A stretch of DNA of 22,366 nucleotides from Acinetobacter parvus DSM 16617 = CIP 108168 (GCF_000368025.1 NZ_KB849214.1:1-22366); one strand, 5' to 3'. Numbered from the stretch's first letter, positions 7,834 through 15,410 are shown. Numbers and translations: made by a program. The notes: generated by a model not told the origin, from the sequence alone.

Positions 7834-8301
7834 ATGACACCAGCCTGCAAGTTATTAGAAAAGAATAAAATCCCGTTTTCAATTCATGAGTATGAACATG
7901 ATAGCAATGCTAAAAGCTTTGGTCTGGAAGCGGCAGAAAAATTGAATCTTCGGGTAGAGGAAGTATTTAAAACCTTACTGGTCACTGACGAAAAAAACTT
8001 TTTCGTTGCCATTCTGCCTGTCAATCATCAACTTAATTTAAAGAAAGTTGCCACAGCAGTTGGATGCAAGAAACTACAGATGGCCAATCCAAAAGATGCG
8101 GAGCGTTTGACAGGTTATCTGGTGGGAGGAATCAGCCCATTGGGACAGAAGAAACGGCTAAAAACGGTGATTGATGCAACGGCGCAAGCATTGACCAAAA
8201 TTTATGTGAGTGGTGGAAAAAGGGGATTGGATATTGGTCTGAACCCGCAAGATTTGGCAAAACTGCTTGGCGCAACTTTTTCGGATGTTTTGGATCAGTA
8301 G
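7834..8301 (+). CDS. ybaK: YbaK/EbsC-type Cys-tRNA(Pro) deacylase
   Basis: A 155-aa single-domain YbaK protein that hydrolyses Cys mischarged on tRNA(Pro), acting in trans beside prolyl-tRNA synthetase in the cytosol. Recognisable features are the N-terminal TPACKLLEKNKIPFSIHEYEHD segment, the EVFKTLLV strand whose Lys is the conserved catalytic-site residue, AILPVNHQLNLKKVA, and the GYLVGGISPLGQKK loop (GGxSPxG) near the active site. The length matches the family. The ATG at 7834 fits homologous N-termini, though no strong ribosome binding site is seen before it. No operon partner is evident. Confidence 0.93.
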   Translation: MTPACKLLEKNKIPFSIHEYEHDSNAKSFGLEAAEKLNLRVEEVFKTLLVTDEKNFFVAILPVNHQLNLKKVATAVGCKKLQMANPKDAERLTGYLVGGISPLGQKKRLKTVIDATAQALTKIYVSGGKRGLDIGLNPQDLAKLLGATFSDVLDQ

Positions 8302-8606
8302 ATATATCGAATAGCGGACATTTTAGGCAAATTTACGTGTTGGCGTTACTGAAAATGTTGATATAAGATGATCAATAAAATCCATCGTAGAAGAGTTTTC
8401 TCCTATAAATTAACGCTAAAATGATTAAAAAGAATCATATTTTTTTAAATGATGCAACTATTCTGGCCAATAAATAGATATTTATATATAAACTAAAACA
8501 CATTTGATTGTTTTTTGTTCAGATTTATTTCATTTGTTTACTATTTGAATTTTAAACCTATTTTTTGGTTACCCTATAAAACGTATAACAAAACAAAGGA
8601 GTAACA
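8302..8606. other. AT-rich intergenic region upstream of mtlD
   Basis: These 305 bases hold no credible gene. They are strongly AT-rich in the second half (about 8400-8590), as expected for a regulated promoter region. A TATAAA at about 8575-8580 is a possible -10, but I could not pair it with a well-spaced -35. The stretch ends with AAGGAG 6-11 bases before the mtlD ATG, a near-perfect ribosome binding site. Salt-responsive control of mtlD would have to act here. Confidence 0.4.
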
Positions 8607-10739
8607 ATGCTGATTTTTCATGATTATCCTGTTCAGGGGGCAATTTTTGATATGGATGGAACAATGTTTGATACAGAGCGATTACGCTTTCAGACATTAA
8701 AACAGGCTTCTCAGGAACTCATTGGACAGGAATTTTCAGATGATTATTTGATGCAGTGCCTGGGCTTAAGTGCAAAAACTGCTGAACAACTTGCAAAAAA
8801 ATATTATGGAGACAACATCTCCTATCCAGAGATTCGTCAGCGTGCCGATACCTTGGAACTTGAATTGATTCGTCAAAATGGTGTTCCAGTCAAGAAAGGG
8901 CTGATGCAGGTTCTGGAACGCTTAAGAAAATCTGGTTTAAGAATAGCTGTAGCGACTTCAAGCCGTCGGGCAATTGCAGAAGAATATTTAATTAATGCCA
9001 ATGTCTACAAATTTTTTGATCTACTGGTCTGTGGTGATGAAGTTGAACGGGGCAAGCCACATCCTGAAATTTTTATACAGGCTGCACAAAAGCTAAATTT
9101 ACAGCCTGAACAATGCCTAATGTTTGAAGACTCCGAAAATGGAATTTGCTCAGCCTGTGATGCAGGTGGTATTACGCTGTTATTTAAAGATATTAAAGAA
9201 CCCAATGATCAGATGCTTTCAAAGGCAAAGTTTTATTATCAGGATATGTACGAGTGTCTGAATGCTTTGGATCAGTATATTCCTGAAATGAGCATGCCAC
9301 AGTTACAGGAACCATTTCCACAAAGCCTGAACCAGTTGACTGTGGGGATTCATGGTTTTGGCGCGATTGGCGGTGGCTATATTGCCCAGATTTTATCTCA
9401 CTGGGATGGTTTCACCCGACCACAGCGAATTTTGGCATCGACCCGAAACCGTTTATATCTTGAGTCAGTCAATAGTTTTGCCAGCTACAGCATCCGCTAT
9501 GGCCAATGTTCTTACGATGAGCGGATTGAGAATCTAACAGTAATCAATGCTGACAATGAACAGCAGATGCTGGATATGTATATGGAATCCAGTTTAATTG
9601 CGCTTTGTTTACCAGAACAGGCAATTCCATCTGAAGCAAAAACCATTGCCAAAGGTTTACTGGCACGTTTTATGTCACAGGACACACAGAACGATGAGCC
9701 GATTACATTCCTGATCGTGTTGAACAAGGTGGGGGCCAAGTTTCTGATTCTGAAATGTCTCCGTGAAGCACTGCTTGAAATCACCGATGAGGATATTGCC
9801 GAGCATATTTTAAGTGAACACTATTTCTGTGACACCGTGGTTAATCGCATGGTGTCCAAGCTCAGCGATCAGGCACTGTATCGCCAGTTAAACATCAAGC
9901 ACCGTTTATTTAAGCAATATCAGAATGATTTAAATCAGGACACCATAGAATTATCAGATGAAACGGCGTTGTCTGAAAAACAGGAACAGCAACTCAAGGT
10001 GTGTCTGGAAGATATGCGCGGACAATTTCAGGCGGGGCAGTTTTTACAAAATATGGACTTAATTTTGTTCAATAGCGAAGTGGATATGCCGATTTATGTG
10101 GAAAATCGCAGTCCGTTGCTGAGCAAAATGCGCCAAATGATTCTAGTTGATCATATTTCCGATATTCAGATTATCAAGAACCGTTTGTGGAATGGTTGTC
10201 ATGCCATGCTGGCTTGGCAGGCGAGTCTGGCGGGACATGAAACCATCGGTATTGCATTGGCCGATTCAGAACTTAGAAACTTTATGACTAAATTGGTTGA
10301 TGAGGTGAAGCTGGGTTTGGGAAGTATTGTGCCAAACCAATCGAAAGAGCTGGATCGTATGGCAGAAAGTTTTTTAAATTCTTGTCGATCAGCTTATAAA
10401 GACCCTTGTGAACGTGTCGCAAGAAATCCTTTATGCAAGCTGAATGTGAATGAGCGCGTTTTGGGCAGTCTTGAGAATCATATTCAGCAACAGCTTCCTT
10501 ATCAGAACCTATTAACAGGCGCAATTGGGGGTTATGTCTATGCCTTAACCATACTGGCATTGGATGAAATTGAAATTGTGCAGCATCTACAGGAAAATGT
10601 TGAAAAACTGGACATTTTAGATTCCCAAAAACAGGCCTTGCTTAACTTGTTATATGAGGGAATTCAGCAACAACTTCAAAAAAATCCACTTTATTTCAAT
10701 GTTCAAAAAGCCTGGATGACTTTGGCTGAATATGTCTAA
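8607..10739 (+). CDS. mtlD: Bifunctional mannitol-1-phosphate phosphatase/dehydrogenase
   Basis: A 710-aa fusion protein. Residues 1 to about 215 form a HAD phosphatase of the beta-phosphoglucomutase type, with the nucleophile motif DMDGT (15-19), ATSSRR (motif II), KPHPEIF (motif III Lys) and FEDSENG (motif IV). From about residue 245 a polyol-type dehydrogenase follows, with the Rossmann loop GIHGFGAIGGG (247-257) and an NKVGAKFLI segment typical of mannitol-1-phosphate dehydrogenases. Together they would reduce fructose-6-phosphate to mannitol-1-phosphate and then dephosphorylate it to mannitol. This architecture is known from Acinetobacter, where it makes mannitol as a compatible solute under salt stress. 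A strong AAGGAG precedes the start, and a terminator overlaps the stop. It appears monocistronic. Confidence 0.92.
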   Translation: MLIFHDYPVQGAIFDMDGTMFDTERLRFQTLKQASQELIGQEFSDDYLMQCLGLSAKTAEQLAKKYYGDNISYPEIRQRADTLELELIRQNGVPVKKGLMQVLERLRKSGLRIAVATSSRRAIAEEYLINANVYKFFDLLVCGDEVERGKPHPEIFIQAAQKLNLQPEQCLMFEDSENGICSACDAGGITLLFKDIKEPNDQMLSKAKFYYQDMYECLNALDQYIPEMSMPQLQEPFPQSLNQLTVGIHGFGAIGGGYIAQILSHWDGFTRPQRILASTRNRLYLESVNSFASYSIRYGQCSYDERIENLTVINADNEQQMLDMYMESSLIALCLPEQAIPSEAKTIAKGLLARFMSQDTQNDEPITFLIVLNKVGAKFLILKCLREALLEITDEDIAEHILSEHYFCDTVVNRMVSKLSDQALYRQLNIKHRLFKQYQNDLNQDTIELSDETALSEKQEQQLKVCLEDMRGQFQAGQFLQNMDLILFNSEVDMPIYVENRSPLLSKMRQMILVDHISDIQIIKNRLWNGCHAMLAWQASLAGHETIGIALADSELRNFMTKLVDEVKLGLGSIVPNQSKELDRMAESFLNSCRSAYKDPCERVARNPLCKLNVNERVLGSLENHIQQQLPYQNLLTGAIGGYVYALTILALDEIEIVQHLQENVEKLDILDSQKQALLNLLYEGIQQQLQKNPLYFNVQKAWMTLAEYV

Positions 10740-10765
10740 ATTCAATATTCAGCCTTAAGTTTTTT
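10724..10765 (+). terminator. Rho-independent terminator overlapping the mtlD stop codon
   Basis: GGCTGAATAT and ATATTCAGCC form a perfect 10-bp stem around an 11-base loop that contains the mtlD stop codon. TTAAGTTTTTT follows. The 5' arm lies within the last coding triplets of mtlD. Confidence 0.85.
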
Positions 10766-10839
10766 GGCAAATTATGTTTGAATAGCACAACTTTAAAGTC
10801 ATTCTAAATGTTGTGTTATTACAAGCATCCAGTCAACTG

Positions 10840-11436
10840 ATGGCCACTGAAATCCGAGACTATCCTGAATGGCATCGTGGGCGTTCGGATTATGGGGTGT
10901 GGTATATTGAGATTTACCAACCTGAATTCATCAGCTATTTAGATGGTATCAGGGCACAATTTTCAGATTTACTGATCAAGTCTAACCAGCGCCAATATCA
11001 TATCACACTGTTTGTTTGTGGTTTTCTAACTTCTCATCATCCCAATTTTGATGATGATTTTGAAATTAAGACCTTAAATCACCAAATTGAATTACTTCAA
11101 CAACTACGGCTAGAACCTTTTGAGCTGGAAATGACCCAGATTGATAGCTTTAGTAGTGCATTATTCCTGCATATCCATGATCAGAACAACATCCTAGGCA
11201 AAATCCGTAAACAACTTGCACAAAGTTCAACAGAGATTGCAGCAGTTGATTATTGTCCACATATCACATTGGGGCTTTATGGTGATACTTGGGCCAGTGA
11301 TTTGGTTCTGCAACGTATTCAAAAACTGCCACGAAAGAACATGAAAATTCAGGTGAACCAACTCACTTTCGGCTATTATAAAGCCCAGATTTTACAAGGA
11401 TTACTTTATCCTTATCATCAAATTCAATTAGGTTAA
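10840..11436 (+). CDS. 2H phosphoesterase-family protein (LigT/2'-5' RNA ligase-like)
   Basis: A 198-aa cytosolic protein with the two HxT/S motifs that define the 2H phosphoesterase superfamily: YHITLFV (His54, Thr56) and PHITLGLY (His141, Thr143). The family acts on 2',3'-cyclic or 2'-5' linked RNA and nucleotide phosphoesters; the specific substrate is unknown. I prefer the ATG at 10840 (MATEIRDYPEW), but an in-frame GTG at 10813 would add nine residues. Neither has a clear ribosome binding site. Its stop lies 2 bases before the cobU start, so it is probably the first gene of the cob transcript, an uncommon partner for B12 salvage genes. Confidence 0.85.
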   Translation: MATEIRDYPEWHRGRSDYGVWYIEIYQPEFISYLDGIRAQFSDLLIKSNQRQYHITLFVCGFLTSHHPNFDDDFEIKTLNHQIELLQQLRLEPFELEMTQIDSFSSALFLHIHDQNNILGKIRKQLAQSSTEIAAVDYCPHITLGLYGDTWASDLVLQRIQKLPRKNMKIQVNQLTFGYYKAQILQGLLYPYHQIQLG

Positions 11437-11438
11437 AT

Positions 11439-11957
11439 ATGTTGCAACTGATTTTAGGTGGCGCACGTTCAGGTAAAAGCCGTCTGGCTGAACAAACAGC
11501 CAAAGAAAGCGGATTATCAGTTGTCTATATTGCAACGGCGCAGGCATTGGATGAAGAAATGCAGCAACGCATTCAACATCATCAGCAACAACGTCCAAGT
11601 CATTGGCAACTCTGTGAAGAACCCATTTTTCTGGCAGATCAATTACTGCAACTTGATCAGGAAAATCAACTCATTTTGGTGGATTGCCTGACCTTATGGC
11701 TGACCAATTTATTATTGGCTGAAGATACAGCATTACAGCAGCAACAAACCGAAAAATTAATGAAAGTATTGCCCCAATTGAAATCAGACATCATTTTAGT
11801 GAGTAATGAAACAGGGCTTGGTGTTGTGCCGATGGGTGAAATCAGCCGACGTTTTGTGGATGAGGCAGGGCGTTTACATCAGGCATTAGGCCAATTGGCG
11901 GATAAAGTGGTGTTTTGTGTGGCAGGATTTCCAATGATTTTAAAAGGTGAAAAATAA
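11439..11957 (+). CDS. cobU: Adenosylcobinamide kinase / adenosylcobinamide-phosphate guanylyltransferase
   Basis: A 172-aa CobU/CobP protein. The P-loop GGARSGKS is at residues 7-14 at the very N-terminus. Further motifs are IATAQALDEEM, a His-rich RIQHHQQQRPSHW segment containing the His that takes the GMP intermediate, and VSNETGLGVVP. The enzyme phosphorylates adenosylcobinamide and transfers GMP to give AdoCbi-GDP, the first step of nucleotide loop assembly. The gene begins 2 bases after the 2H phosphoesterase and ends 1 base before cobT. Length is normal. Confidence 0.96.
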   Translation: MLQLILGGARSGKSRLAEQTAKESGLSVVYIATAQALDEEMQQRIQHHQQQRPSHWQLCEEPIFLADQLLQLDQENQLILVDCLTLWLTNLLLAEDTALQQQQTEKLMKVLPQLKSDIILVSNETGLGVVPMGEISRRFVDEAGRLHQALGQLADKVVFCVAGFPMILKGEK

Positions 11958-11958
11958 T

Positions 11959-13026
11959 ATGGCTGAACAAACTCATTGGTATTTAGCACCAGTTCAGCAT
12001 CCTGATCTGGATGCAAAATTGCAGGCTGAGCAACGTCAATTACAACTGACCAAACCGACAGGCGCATTGGGTGATTTAGAACAGATTGCAATTACCTTGG
12101 CAAGTTTACAGGGTACAGTTTTTCCAAAAATCAATAAACCGTGGATTAGCATTTTTGCAGGCGATCATGGCGTGGTGGAAGAAAATATTTCTGCCTATCC
12201 GCAAGCCGTAACCCGCCAAATGCTGCAAAATTTTGCATCAGGTGGCGCAGCGATCAGTGTGATTGCCAAGCATCATCAGGCTCATTTACAGGTGATTGAT
12301 TGTGGAACTGTTGGTGATGCTTATGAGTATGCAGGCGTTGAACGCCACTGTATTCGTGCAGGTACGGCGAATTTTGCCAAACAGGCTGCAATGACTGAAC
12401 AAGAGTGTCAGGCTGCATTACAATTGGGTAAAAACAGCGTAGACCTAGCGAAATCGAAAGGGGCTGATATTTTTATTGCAGGTGAAATGGGGATTGGCAA
12501 TACCTGTTCAGCTTCGGCACTTGCCTGTTTACTGCTAGATGAATCAGCGCAACAGCTTACAGGTGTGGGCACGGGGATTAATATTGAACAATTACAACAC
12601 AAGATTCAAGTTATTGATCAGGCCATAAAGCTGCATCAAGCAGATGTTGAGAATAATCCTTTGAAAATTTTGGCAGCGGTCGGTGGACTGGAAATTGCCG
12701 CCATGACAGGAGCATATCTGCGTTGCGCACAAATGGGGTTGCCAATCGTTGTTGATGGTTTTATTAGCTCGGTTGCTGCCTTATGTGCGGTTCGTATTCA
12801 GCCACAGGCCAGAGAATGGATGTTATTTGGTCATCAATCGGCTGAATATGGTCATCAACGTATTTTAAAAGAACTGAATGCCCAAGCAATTTTAAACATG
12901 AACCTGCGTTTAGGTGAAGGTAGTGGTGCAGGCGCAGCATTATCCATGCTTCAACTTGCCTGTGCGTTGCATAATCAAATGGCAACCTTTGCAGAAGCGG
13001 TGGTTTCAGGTGATAAAGTTGGCTAA
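11959..13026 (+). CDS. cobT: Nicotinate-nucleotide:dimethylbenzimidazole phosphoribosyltransferase
   Basis: A 355-aa CobT, making alpha-ribazole phosphate from dimethylbenzimidazole (or another lower ligand) and nicotinate mononucleotide. It shows the family landmarks PTGALGDLEQIA, FAGDHGVVEENISAYP (substrate pocket), GEMGIGNTCSASA, VVDGFISSVAAL and the C-terminal LRLGEGSGA with the presumed catalytic Glu. I chose the ATG at 11959 (MAEQTHW). The in-frame GTG at 11947 would overlap cobU and adds no family sequence. The end overlaps the cobC start by 8 bases. Confidence 0.96.
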   Translation: MAEQTHWYLAPVQHPDLDAKLQAEQRQLQLTKPTGALGDLEQIAITLASLQGTVFPKINKPWISIFAGDHGVVEENISAYPQAVTRQMLQNFASGGAAISVIAKHHQAHLQVIDCGTVGDAYEYAGVERHCIRAGTANFAKQAAMTEQECQAALQLGKNSVDLAKSKGADIFIAGEMGIGNTCSASALACLLLDESAQQLTGVGTGINIEQLQHKIQVIDQAIKLHQADVENNPLKILAAVGGLEIAAMTGAYLRCAQMGLPIVVDGFISSVAALCAVRIQPQAREWMLFGHQSAEYGHQRILKELNAQAILNMNLRLGEGSGAGAALSMLQLACALHNQMATFAEAVVSGDKVG

Positions 13027-13624
13027 GTTACGGCTGGACTTGTTGCGTCATGGTGAGACAACTTTAGGTCATACCTTGCGTGGCTGGCTGGATGACGAAC
13101 TGACAGAACAGGGCTGGTCACAAATGCAGGCGACCGTTCAACATCATCTTAATCAAAAGAATTGGGATGTAGTTGTTAGTTCACCCTTACAGCGTTGCCG
13201 ATTATTTGCCGAAAAATTATCAAATGATTTACAGCGACCCTTATTTATAAATGAATATCTCAAGGAAATGTATTTCGGTGATTGGGAGGGCATTTCAACT
13301 CAAACCATCTATGAAACATTACCTGAGTTATTGGCAAATTTCTGGCAATTTCCAACCCAATATCATGCGCCAAACGGGGAATCTTTAGTCGAGTTTCATC
13401 AACGTGTCTTCAATGGTTTTCAGCAGATTGCCGAATATATGCGGCAACATCACTATCAGTCTGCATTGGTAGTCACACATGGCGGTGTGATTAAATTATT
13501 AAGTTGTTTGGCACAACAACAGGGCCTGGATAACCTACTCAGAATGTCTGCTGAACTTGGGCAATTACATTCCTTTAGGTTGTCTCATCAACCAGCACAA
13601 TTATCTTTTGAAAAGGTTGAGTAA
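13019..13624 (+). CDS. cobC: Alpha-ribazole-5'-phosphate phosphatase (histidine phosphatase family)
   Basis: A 201-aa phosphoglycerate-mutase-like phosphatase with the catalytic LLRHGE motif (His11), VSSPLQRC, YFGDWEG and the second-half VVTHGGVIK histidine. In this operon it should dephosphorylate alpha-ribazole phosphate or cobalamin phosphate, the last clean-up step of B12 assembly. No ATG sits near the family start. The likely start is TTG at 13019 (MAKLRLDLLRHGE), overlapping the cobT end, with AGGTGAT 4-10 bases upstream inside cobT. Its stop overlaps the cobS ATG (TAATG), so the genes are translationally coupled. Confidence 0.9.
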   Translation: MAKLRLDLLRHGETTLGHTLRGWLDDELTEQGWSQMQATVQHHLNQKNWDVVVSSPLQRCRLFAEKLSNDLQRPLFINEYLKEMYFGDWEGISTQTIYETLPELLANFWQFPTQYHAPNGESLVEFHQRVFNGFQQIAEYMRQHHYQSALVVTHGGVIKLLSCLAQQQGLDNLLRMSAELGQLHSFRLSHQPAQLSFEKVE

Positions 13625-14367
13625 TGTTGCCATTTTTGATTGCCTTGCAATTTCTCACCATTGTTCCTGTGCAATTAAAGCAAATTCCCACGGCAAGGCA
13701 AAATGCACAATCCCTATTATTTTATCCTGTAATTGGTTTATTGATTGGGTTGATTTTATTTGGATTATCTGTTGCTCTGATCGAGTTACCCGCCATTCTG
13801 TTAGCCAGTATTGTCTTGGTCATCTGGATTTGGCTTACTGGTGGCCTACATTTGGATGGTCTTGCCGATACCGCAGATGCATGGGTAGGCGGTTTTGGAG
13901 ATCGAGAACGTACCTTAAAGATTATGAAAGACCCAGCATGTGGTCCAATTGGTGTGCTCAGCCTCATCATAGTGTGCTTGTTAAAATTTGCAGCACTTTA
14001 TGTGTTAATTGAACAGCATTTGAATGCATTTTTAATTCTGGTTCCTATGCTTGGACGTAATGTCGCCTTATTTTTGTTTTTAACCACAACCTATGTCAGA
14101 GATAAAGGTTTGGGACGTTCAATGACGGATTTTCTTCCCAAAGCTATTTTATGGATAGTATTTGTCATTACATTATCATTGCTTTATCTGTTCAAATGGT
14201 ATGGCTTAGTCGTACTTATTAGCTTTTTACTGTTACTTTTTTATTTGCGTTCACTATTTATCAAAAGAATTGGTGGAATTACAGGCGATACCATTGGCGC
14301 AGGTATTGAATTAAGCGAAATGAATGTACTCATTGCATTTGTGGTTGCTTATTTTTATATTGCTTAA
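13624..14367 (+). CDS. cobS: Adenosylcobinamide-GDP ribazoletransferase (cobalamin synthase)
   Basis: A 247-aa integral membrane CobS with about six to seven hydrophobic segments. It has the metal-binding LHLDGLADTADAW motif (about residues 76-88), KDPACGPIG, and the C-terminal GGITGDTIGAGIELSE motif. It joins alpha-ribazole (or its phosphate) to AdoCbi-GDP in the inner membrane. The ATG overlaps the cobC stop (TAATG). It is the last gene of the operon, and the prophage boundary lies 80 bases downstream. No terminator with a T-tract was seen between its stop and the attachment core. Confidence 0.95.
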   Translation: MLPFLIALQFLTIVPVQLKQIPTARQNAQSLLFYPVIGLLIGLILFGLSVALIELPAILLASIVLVIWIWLTGGLHLDGLADTADAWVGGFGDRERTLKIMKDPACGPIGVLSLIIVCLLKFAALYVLIEQHLNAFLILVPMLGRNVALFLFLTTTYVRDKGLGRSMTDFLPKAILWIVFVITLSLLYLFKWYGLVVLISFLLLLFYLRSLFIKRIGGITGDTIGAGIELSEMNVLIAFVVAYFYIA

Positions 14368-14446
14368 AATATAAAAAGACGGGTTGAAAGAATGCTTAAA
14401 AAATCTTGAAATGTTCACTATGATATCTATGATTTTTGTATTGCTT

Positions 14447-14475
14447 ATTTAACATAATTTTAAGTTATGCGACAT
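14447..14475 (-). other. dif-like XerD/XerC site at the left prophage boundary
   Basis: ATTTAACATAA (14447-14457) is the exact complement of the standard XerD half-site TTATGTTAAAT. After a 7-base TTTTAAG spacer comes TTATGCGACAT, whose complement resembles the XerC half-site of bacterial dif (GCATAA end). In the usual XerC-to-XerD orientation it reads on the minus strand. Canonical dif has a 6-base spacer, so this copy has one extra base. Confidence 0.8.
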
Positions 14476-14488
14476 TCTGTACGCCTAC

Positions 14489-14541
14489 GCGCTTTGCAAT
14501 GGGGCGGAGCGAGGGCTCGCAGCTCGACCATTGCAAAGCGC
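14489..14541. other. Long hairpin next to the attachment site (left copy)
   Basis: GCGCTTTGCAATGG (14489-14502) and CCATTGCAAAGCGC (14528-14541) form a perfect 14-bp stem. The 25-base interior can fold again (GCGAG/CTCGC). It is clearly more GC-rich than its surroundings. Such structures in inovirus intergenic regions serve as packaging signal or complementary-strand origin; which one applies here is inference. The same structure is at 22314-22366. Confidence 0.75.
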
Positions 14542-14550
14542 AAATCTTGC

Positions 14551-14579
14551 AAAAAGTCCACGTTCTCTGGAGTGGACTT
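14551..14579 (-). terminator. Terminator of the leftward prophage genes
   Basis: On the minus strand, AAGTCCAC and GTGGACTT form an 8-bp stem followed by a T5 tract (A5 at 14551-14555 on the plus strand). It lies 25 bases beyond the stop of the DUF2726-like gene, separating it from the attachment region. Confidence 0.8.
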
Positions 14580-14603
14580 AAGTCTCATATTCGAGACATC
14601 TAT

Positions 14604-15026
14604 TTATAATTTTAATGATATTTTATCTTCTTTAATGGATTGACTAGATAGTAAAGCTTTATACAAAAATAATGGCAATCCATCTTCCATGTCTTTGCTT
14701 TTAATTGATTTTGTTCCATCTCTGTATTCAAATATCGCAATAGGGTAGTTGTCTTGATCTGCTATGTAGAATCTTTTATCTTTTACGATAACTTTTTCGT
14801 TGGTGAATTCATGTTGTAGCATTCTCATAAACTTACTTTCATTGGGTGATAGTAAGTTGAGTTGCCTTATTCGATCTGCATCTGTTTCATAGCGGATTTT
14901 TGCTTTTTGCCTTTCTGTATAATTTATTATTTTTCTTTTTTTGGCTTCTGGCATTTCTTTCTTTTTATTGATACCAATGAAATAGCCAATGGCTATTCCA
15001 ATGATTAAAAATATGATTTGGCTCAT
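14604..15026 (-). CDS. Membrane-anchored DUF2726-like protein of the prophage
   Basis: A 140-aa protein with one N-terminal hydrophobic helix (IIFLIIGIAIGYFIGI, about residues 4-19) followed by a lysine-rich linker (KKKEMPEAKKRK). The soluble domain contains LLSPNESKFMRMLQHEF and later PIAIFEYRDGTKS. The pairing of an LL(T/S)xxExxFxxxL helix with an AIFE strand recalls DUF2726 domains, which have a nuclease-like fold; that is a pattern-based inference. It is transcribed leftwards with its own terminator and AAGGAAG before the ATG. It lies 34 bases behind the ribbon-helix-helix gene, so the two probably share a lysogeny-phase transcript. A role in superinfection exclusion or defence is possible but unproven. 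Confidence 0.7.
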   Translation of the reverse strand: MSQIIFLIIGIAIGYFIGINKKKEMPEAKKRKIINYTERQKAKIRYETDADRIRQLNLLSPNESKFMRMLQHEFTNEKVIVKDKRFYIADQDNYPIAIFEYRDGTKSIKSKDMEDGLPLFLYKALLSSQSIKEDKISLKL

Positions 15027-15060
15027 CTTCTTCCTTAATAGTCAGGATCAATATTTATTA

Positions 15061-15267
15061 TTAGTCGGCTTTTTTTATTTCTTCGATATATTTTGTTACA
15101 TCTTTTGCAGTTATTTCTTTTAAGTGTTTATAAATTAAAGCATTTATTACATCAGCTTCCTCAATTCTTTCCTTTTTTTCGATAATAAAGTCTAGTGATT
15201 TTTCTTTTATTGCTTCCACAAATTCCCCTCTAATTCTATAAGTTTTTGATAAGTCTGATTTTTTCAT
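15061..15267 (-). CDS. Ribbon-helix-helix-like regulator, candidate phage repressor
   Basis: A 68-aa basic protein. A short strand TYRIR is followed by helix FVEAIKEKSLDFIIEKK and helix EADVINALIYKHLKEI, the beta-alpha-alpha layout of Arc/MetJ/CopG repressors with the typical ADVINALIYKHL second helix. I chose the Met at 15267 (MKKSDLSK) because AGGA lies 8-11 bases upstream; a 73-aa form starting at 15282 lacks this. It is transcribed away from the replication genes, across a 143-bp region containing tandem repeats. It is therefore the obvious candidate to repress the rightward lytic/replicative promoter, in the place RstR or other immunity repressors hold in related phages. Confidence 0.72.
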   Translation of the reverse strand: MKKSDLSKTYRIRGEFVEAIKEKSLDFIIEKKERIEEADVINALIYKHLKEITAKDVTKYIEEIKKAD

Positions 15268-15319
15268 GTGATTTCCTAACAATGTTTAATGCAACAGCAT
15301 TATTGTGTCACACGTTGCT

Positions 15320-15379
15320 TTGTTACGTGCAATTCTGTTATCTTTCTGTCAATTTGTTGCGTGTGATGTTGTTGCATGT
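15320..15379 (+). promoter_or_regulatory. Divergent control region with three tandem operator-like repeats
   Basis: Three direct copies of TTGTTRCRTGY occur: TTGTTACGTGC (15320-15330), TTGTTGCGTGT (15354-15364) and TTGTTGCATGT (15369-15379). An additional inverted pair is TCACACG (15308-15314) and CGTGTGA (15360-15366). They lie between the leftward ribbon-helix-helix gene and the rightward replication genes. Ribbon-helix-helix dimers typically bind tandem short repeats cooperatively, so these are plausible operators. No promoter elements could be fixed with confidence. Confidence 0.55.
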
Positions 15380-15410
15380 AAATATTTGATATTTCAAGAT
15401 GGGGCATAAC

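Larger units (their letters stand above)
14447..14541 (+). repeat. 95-bp direct repeat, left copy (attachment core plus hairpin)
   Basis: Identical base for base to 22272-22366. It begins exactly at the XerD-like half-site ATTTAACATAA and includes the 7-base spacer, the XerC-like half-site and the long hairpin at 14489-14541. The bases immediately left of the two copies differ, so the repeat start is sharp. The right limit is unknown because the window ends. Confidence 0.95.

Noticed and set aside
11437..11438. Cobalamin riboswitch before the cob genes
   Set aside because: cobU starts 2 bases after the preceding gene, and the 10740-10839 interval is too short and lacks a recognisable B12 box.
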